Assembly: GCA_001800945.1 (NCBI GenBank)
Contig: MGWJ01000016.1
Span: forward strand, 1 to 8,906
Direction: 5' to 3'
DNA length: 8,906 bases
Source of the DNA: Flavobacteria bacterium RIFCSPLOWO2_12_FULL_31_7
GTDB taxonomy: Bacteria; Bacteroidota; Bacteroidia; Flavobacteriales; Flavobacteriaceae
This document shows positions 6,260-8,906 of the stretch, piece after piece. The position numbers and the translations under genes are program-made. Positions within the stretch are counted from its first letter, which is position 1. Each line of letters starts with the position of its first letter. Under the pieces are notes generated by a model that did no database searches, had not been told where the DNA came from, and saw only the letters and a list, made by a program, of their open reading frames with translations.

Positions 6260-7084
6260 TTATACAGAAACTGCTCCTTTAATGTGATCGTGTGGTTCGT
6301 AGCCTTCTAAAGTGAAATCGTCAAATGTGAAATCAAAAATGTTTTTTACATTCGGATTTAATTTCATAGTTGGTAATTTTCTTGGCTCTCTACTCAATTG
6401 TAAATTGACTTGTTCGATATGATTGTTGTAGATGTGTGCATCACCAAACGTGTGAATGAACTCACCAGCTTCCAATCCGCAAACTTGAGCAATCATCATT
6501 GTGAATAAGGCATAAGAAGCAATATTGAATGGCACACCTAAAAAAATATCGGCGCTACGTTGGTACAATTGACACGATAATTTTCCTTCAGAAACATAAA
6601 ATTGAAAGAAAGCATGACATGGAGGCAACGCAGCTTTTCCATTCGCTACATTTTCTGAAAATGAAACTGTTGTATCAGGTAAAACGGATGGATTCCAAGC
6701 CGAAATTAACATCCTACGACTATTTGGATTGGTTTTTAGGGTTTCGATTAATTCTGTAATTTGATCAATTTCTTCGCTATTCCAATTTCTCCATTGGTGA
6801 CCATAAACAGGACCTAAGTTTCCGTTTTCATCTGCCCAAGCATCCCAAATTTTTACACCATTTTCTTGTAAATACGCAATATTAGTATCACCTTTTAAAA
6901 ACCACAATAATTCGTGAATAATCGATTTTAAATGTAGCTTTTTAGTTGTTACCATCGGAAAACCTTCACTTAAATCGAAACGCATTTGGTAACCAAAAAC
7001 ACTAATAGTACCGGTTCCGGTTCTATCTCCTTTTTGAGTACCGTTCTCTAAAACATGTTTTACTAAATCGTGGTATTGTTTCAT
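6260..7084 (-). CDS. thyA: Thymidylate synthase
   Basis: This cytoplasmic enzyme methylates dUMP to dTMP using 5,10-methylenetetrahydrofolate, releasing dihydrofolate for FolA two positions downstream. It has 274 residues against 264 in E. coli. The phosphate-binding R21 sits in GDRTGTGT (19-26). E58 and W61 lie in HELLWFL (57-63), SRRM (122-125) carries the second-subunit arginines, and the nucleophile C156 is in PPCHAFFQFYV (154-164). QRSADIFLG (175-183) and PFNIASY (185-191) bind dUMP, with H217 and Y219 in DAHIYNNH (215-222). The extra length lies mainly in an insertion of about 14 residues before the catalytic Cys (around 137-150), a shape I believe is common in flavobacterial ThyA. The ATG at 7084 gives the canonical MKQYHDL start. 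The gene begins 5 bases after the transporter stop. Confidence 0.98.
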   Translation of the reverse strand: MKQYHDLVKHVLENGTQKGDRTGTGTISVFGYQMRFDLSEGFPMVTTKKLHLKSIIHELLWFLKGDTNIAYLQENGVKIWDAWADENGNLGPVYGHQWRNWNSEEIDQITELIETLKTNPNSRRMLISAWNPSVLPDTTVSFSENVANGKAALPPCHAFFQFYVSEGKLSCQLYQRSADIFLGVPFNIASYALFTMMIAQVCGLEAGEFIHTFGDAHIYNNHIEQVNLQLSREPRKLPTMKLNPNVKNIFDFTFDDFTLEGYEPHDHIKGAVSV

Positions 7085-7089
7085 TTTCT

Positions 7090-8520
7090 TTAGTGATTAA
7101 ATGATTCTACGTCTTTTGGATCGTGTTTGTGCTTGAATAAAATCGCGAAAGCAACCGTTATAATTAACGCATAAATTGCGAAAGTTAACCAGATGTTATG
7201 CCAATCTTTTAAAAGAATATCTTTATCAAAAATTCCATCAGTAATAGTTATCTCTTTTGTAATTTTCTTGTAGACTTCATTATTTGAATCAGTCTCTAAA
7301 TGCTTTAATAAACTTTGTTCTGTATTGAATTTAAATGTGAAAAATTTATCAATTAAAAATCCACTTCCTAAACTTCCAATAATTGCTCCAAACCCATTGG
7401 TCATCATCATGAATAAACCTTGTGCTGAAGAACGAATTTTAGAATCGGTAGTTGTTTCTACGAAAAGTGAACCTGAAATATTAAAGAAATCGAACGCTAA
7501 TCCGTAGACGATATTCGACATAATAATCATCCATAAACTTCCAATTGGATCTCCATAGGCGAAAAATCCGAAACGAATTACCCATGCCACTAAACTGAAA
7601 AGCATTACTTTTTTGATCCCATAACGTCTTAAGAAAAACGGAATCGCTAAAATAAATATGGTTTCAGAAATTTGAGAAATAGACAAGACAATATTTGCCG
7701 ACTTTACTACATAAGTACCTGCATATTTTGGTATATTTCCAAAATCGTGAATATAAGTTTCGCCATACATATTGGTTAATTGTAAAGCCGCACCTAAAAA
7801 CATACTAAACACAAAAAACATAGCCATTTTAGATTGTTTGAACAATTTAAATGCATCTAAACCAAAAATTTGCGAGATTGTTTTGTTTTCACTTTCATCT
7901 TTTGTAGGTTCGATTTTTGGCATTGTGAAAGAGAAAATTCCTAATATGAAAGCAAAAAATGAAGCAATATAAAACTGGTTACATTCTACTGGCATTCCAG
8001 TGATTGAAGCAATAGTTTTTCCAATTCCAATTCCGAAAGAAAAAGGCGGATTTACATTACTGAACAAATTCGTACACCACATTGCCACAATGAAACCGAT
8101 TGTTCCCCAAACTCGAATTGGCGGATAATCTTTAATTACATTGAAGTTATATTTTTTTAAAACGGCATAAGAAAGTGAATTTGACAACGATAAGGTTGGC
8201 ATATAAAACATCATCCCGATTAATAACACCCAAAAGAAGGCAGATGGACTATCAATTGTGGGTAAAAAAAGTAAAATAATACCATACAAAATATGGTGAA
8301 TTCCGTATAATTTCTCTAAATTTAAATATTTATCTGCGATAATTCCAGAAATGGGCGGCATAATGATAGAACCCAATCCTAAAGTTGAAAATACAATTCC
8401 AAATTCGGCGCCAGACCATTGTTTAAATCCGAATCCATAACTCGCAAGAGTTGTTAGCCACGCACCCCAAACAAATAATTGTAAAAAACTTACAATTGTT
8501 AATTTTAGTTTAATGTTCAT
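7090..8520 (-). CDS. Nucleoside permease, nucleoside:H+ symporter family (MFS, NupG-like)
   Basis: This 476-residue inner-membrane protein is predicted to have about 12 transmembrane helices and to import nucleosides with protons. The start MNIKLKLTIVSFLQLFVWGAW (helix 1) and the segment SSAQGLFMMMTNGFGAIIGS (364-383, helix 11) are characteristic of the NHS family, to which E. coli NupG and XapB belong. GIIADKYLNLEK (59-70) after helix 2 corresponds to MFS motif A. A charged cytoplasmic loop (about 200-230, PKIEPTKDESENK) separates the two six-helix halves. Between helices 11 and 12 there is a long hydrophilic loop (about 393-440) that probably faces the periplasm. It lies between a nuclease-family gene and thyA, consistent with feeding deoxynucleosides to thymidine or dTMP metabolism (inference). 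The substrate cannot be read from sequence. The 5-base gap to thyA indicates cotranscription. Confidence 0.9.
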   Translation of the reverse strand: MNIKLKLTIVSFLQLFVWGAWLTTLASYGFGFKQWSGAEFGIVFSTLGLGSIIMPPISGIIADKYLNLEKLYGIHHILYGIILLFLPTIDSPSAFFWVLLIGMMFYMPTLSLSNSLSYAVLKKYNFNVIKDYPPIRVWGTIGFIVAMWCTNLFSNVNPPFSFGIGIGKTIASITGMPVECNQFYIASFFAFILGIFSFTMPKIEPTKDESENKTISQIFGLDAFKLFKQSKMAMFFVFSMFLGAALQLTNMYGETYIHDFGNIPKYAGTYVVKSANIVLSISQISETIFILAIPFFLRRYGIKKVMLFSLVAWVIRFGFFAYGDPIGSLWMIIMSNIVYGLAFDFFNISGSLFVETTTDSKIRSSAQGLFMMMTNGFGAIIGSLGSGFLIDKFFTFKFNTEQSLLKHLETDSNNEVYKKITKEITITDGIFDKDILLKDWHNIWLTFAIYALIITVAFAILFKHKHDPKDVESFNH

Positions 8521-8584
8521 AATTTGATTAGCTTTTAATTAGTCAAGTTTTAGTTGTTGGTTGCGTGTTTGGTTTGTTGTAGTC
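8521..8584. other. 64-base spacer between nuclease gene and nucleoside transporter
   Basis: This spacer lies between the original 3' end of the nuclease-family frame and the transporter ATG. I find no exact TAnnTTTG element on the minus strand and no strong hairpin followed by T residues, so cotranscription with the upstream gene is plausible. A CTAAT pair (11 bases apart, just before the ATG) is the only small regularity. Confidence 0.4.
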
Positions 8585-8906
8585 TTAACTTTCTTTTTTA
8601 TCGATTTCTTCTTTAATCATAGCTGCTTTTTCGTAGTCTTCGTTTTGAATGGCTTCGTCAAGTAAATTATGTAATTATTCTAAGCTATATTTAGAATATG
8701 TACCTTGAGCATCGTCAGCATCATCACCAAAAGTTTCTGGTTCTGTTAGAATGTTATCGTTATTGGTATCTTCAGGATTACCTTCTTGAGTATTTAAATT
8801 TAAAAACACTCCTGCTTTATCCAAAATGTTTTTATAGGTAAAAATTGGCGCGTTAAATCGTAAAGCTAAAGCGATAGCATCAGAAGTTCTGGCATCAATA
8901 ATTTCT
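8585..8906 (-). pseudogene. Bifunctional nuclease-family (BFN/DUF151) gene, partial, with an in-frame TAA before its C-terminal segment
   Basis: The 5' part lies outside the window. The first full codon is at 8905, and 76 residues are read before a TAA at 8677-8675. They begin EIIDARTSDAIALALRF, the hallmark of the BFN domain (D-A-R-T-S-D-A-I-A-L-A-L-R), followed by NAPIFTYKNILDKAGVF. An acidic linker comes next (NPEDTNNDNILTEPETFGDD) and then YSKYSLE before the stop. Beyond the TAA the same frame continues for 29 residues (LHNLLDEAIQNEDYEKAAMI and onward) to a second TAA at 8587-8585. That tail looks like the UVR-type helical hairpin I associate with the C-terminus of flavobacterial BFN proteins, where S-L-(E/K)-E-L-H is expected. 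One substitution of a Glu or Lys codon (GAA or AAA) to TAA would explain it. The BFN core is untouched, so the shortened protein (ending at 8675) may still work. A consensus error is the main alternative. Confidence 0.8.

Noticed and set aside
6529..6759. Plus-strand open frame of 76 codons opposite thyA
   Set aside because: It is a shadow of the conserved thyA catalytic region and does not resemble a protein family.
7325..7972. Two plus-strand open frames (60 and 66 codons) opposite the nucleoside transporter
   Set aside because: They are antisense shadows of transmembrane-coding DNA, with no start context or domain support.
5601..8677. TAA reassigned to an amino acid in this organism
   Set aside because: The methyltransferase, porT, ubiE, folA, the TonB-C fragment, thyA, the transporter and the end of the nuclease frame all terminate at TAA at family-typical positions, so TAA works as a stop here.

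Overview
The window is about 8.9 kb of AT-rich DNA from a Bacteroidota genome, most likely Flavobacterium or a close relative in the Flavobacteriaceae. The evidence is the gene content: a TamL-type Omp85 lipoprotein, the type IX secretion protein PorT, a MORN/TonB-C protein, and a nuclease, nucleoside transporter, thyA and folA cluster. Bacteroidota-type promoter elements (TAnnTTTG) also occur upstream of starts, without clear Shine-Dalgarno sequences. All eight stops I could read at ordinary gene ends or as the true end of a frame are TAA.

Layout, left to right. Positions 1-2548 (minus) hold nearly all of tamL, cut at its extreme C-terminus by the window edge. Divergent from it, 2582-3313 (plus) encodes a SpoU/TrmH-family RNA methyltransferase. 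From 4759 down to 3326 (minus), ubiE and porT lie 3 bases apart behind a probable promoter at 4778-4785, and porT converges on the methyltransferase with only 12 bases between stops. From 8906 down to 4801 (minus) runs a tightly spaced unit: a bifunctional-nuclease-family gene (5' end outside the window), a 12-TM nucleoside transporter, thyA, a MORN-repeat/TonB-C gene, and folA. Gaps within the unit are 5 to 8 bases, except 64 bases after the nuclease gene. There is no stretch over 300 bases without a gene, and I saw no tRNA, rRNA, CRISPR array, insertion sequence or clear intrinsic terminator.

How the genes relate. ThyA consumes methylenetetrahydrofolate and makes dihydrofolate, which FolA reduces, so thyA and folA form one metabolic cycle. 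The nucleoside transporter brings in nucleosides that could feed the same pathway. TamL and PorT are both outer-membrane proteins, one in envelope biogenesis and the other in type IX secretion. UbiE completes menaquinone.

The most notable observation is that two genes of the right-hand unit are interrupted by a single in-frame TAA while the reading frame beyond it remains coding-like. In the MORN/TonB-C gene the stop at 5601-5603 separates a signal-peptide/MORN half from a TonB C-terminal half in exactly the same frame. In the nuclease gene the stop at 8675-8677 removes a well-preserved 29-residue C-terminal segment. TAA is the normal terminator of the other genes here, so reassignment is not a good explanation. 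Recent nonsense mutations or consensus errors are more likely. I found no sign of a wholly new system; the rest is ordinary chromosomal core.
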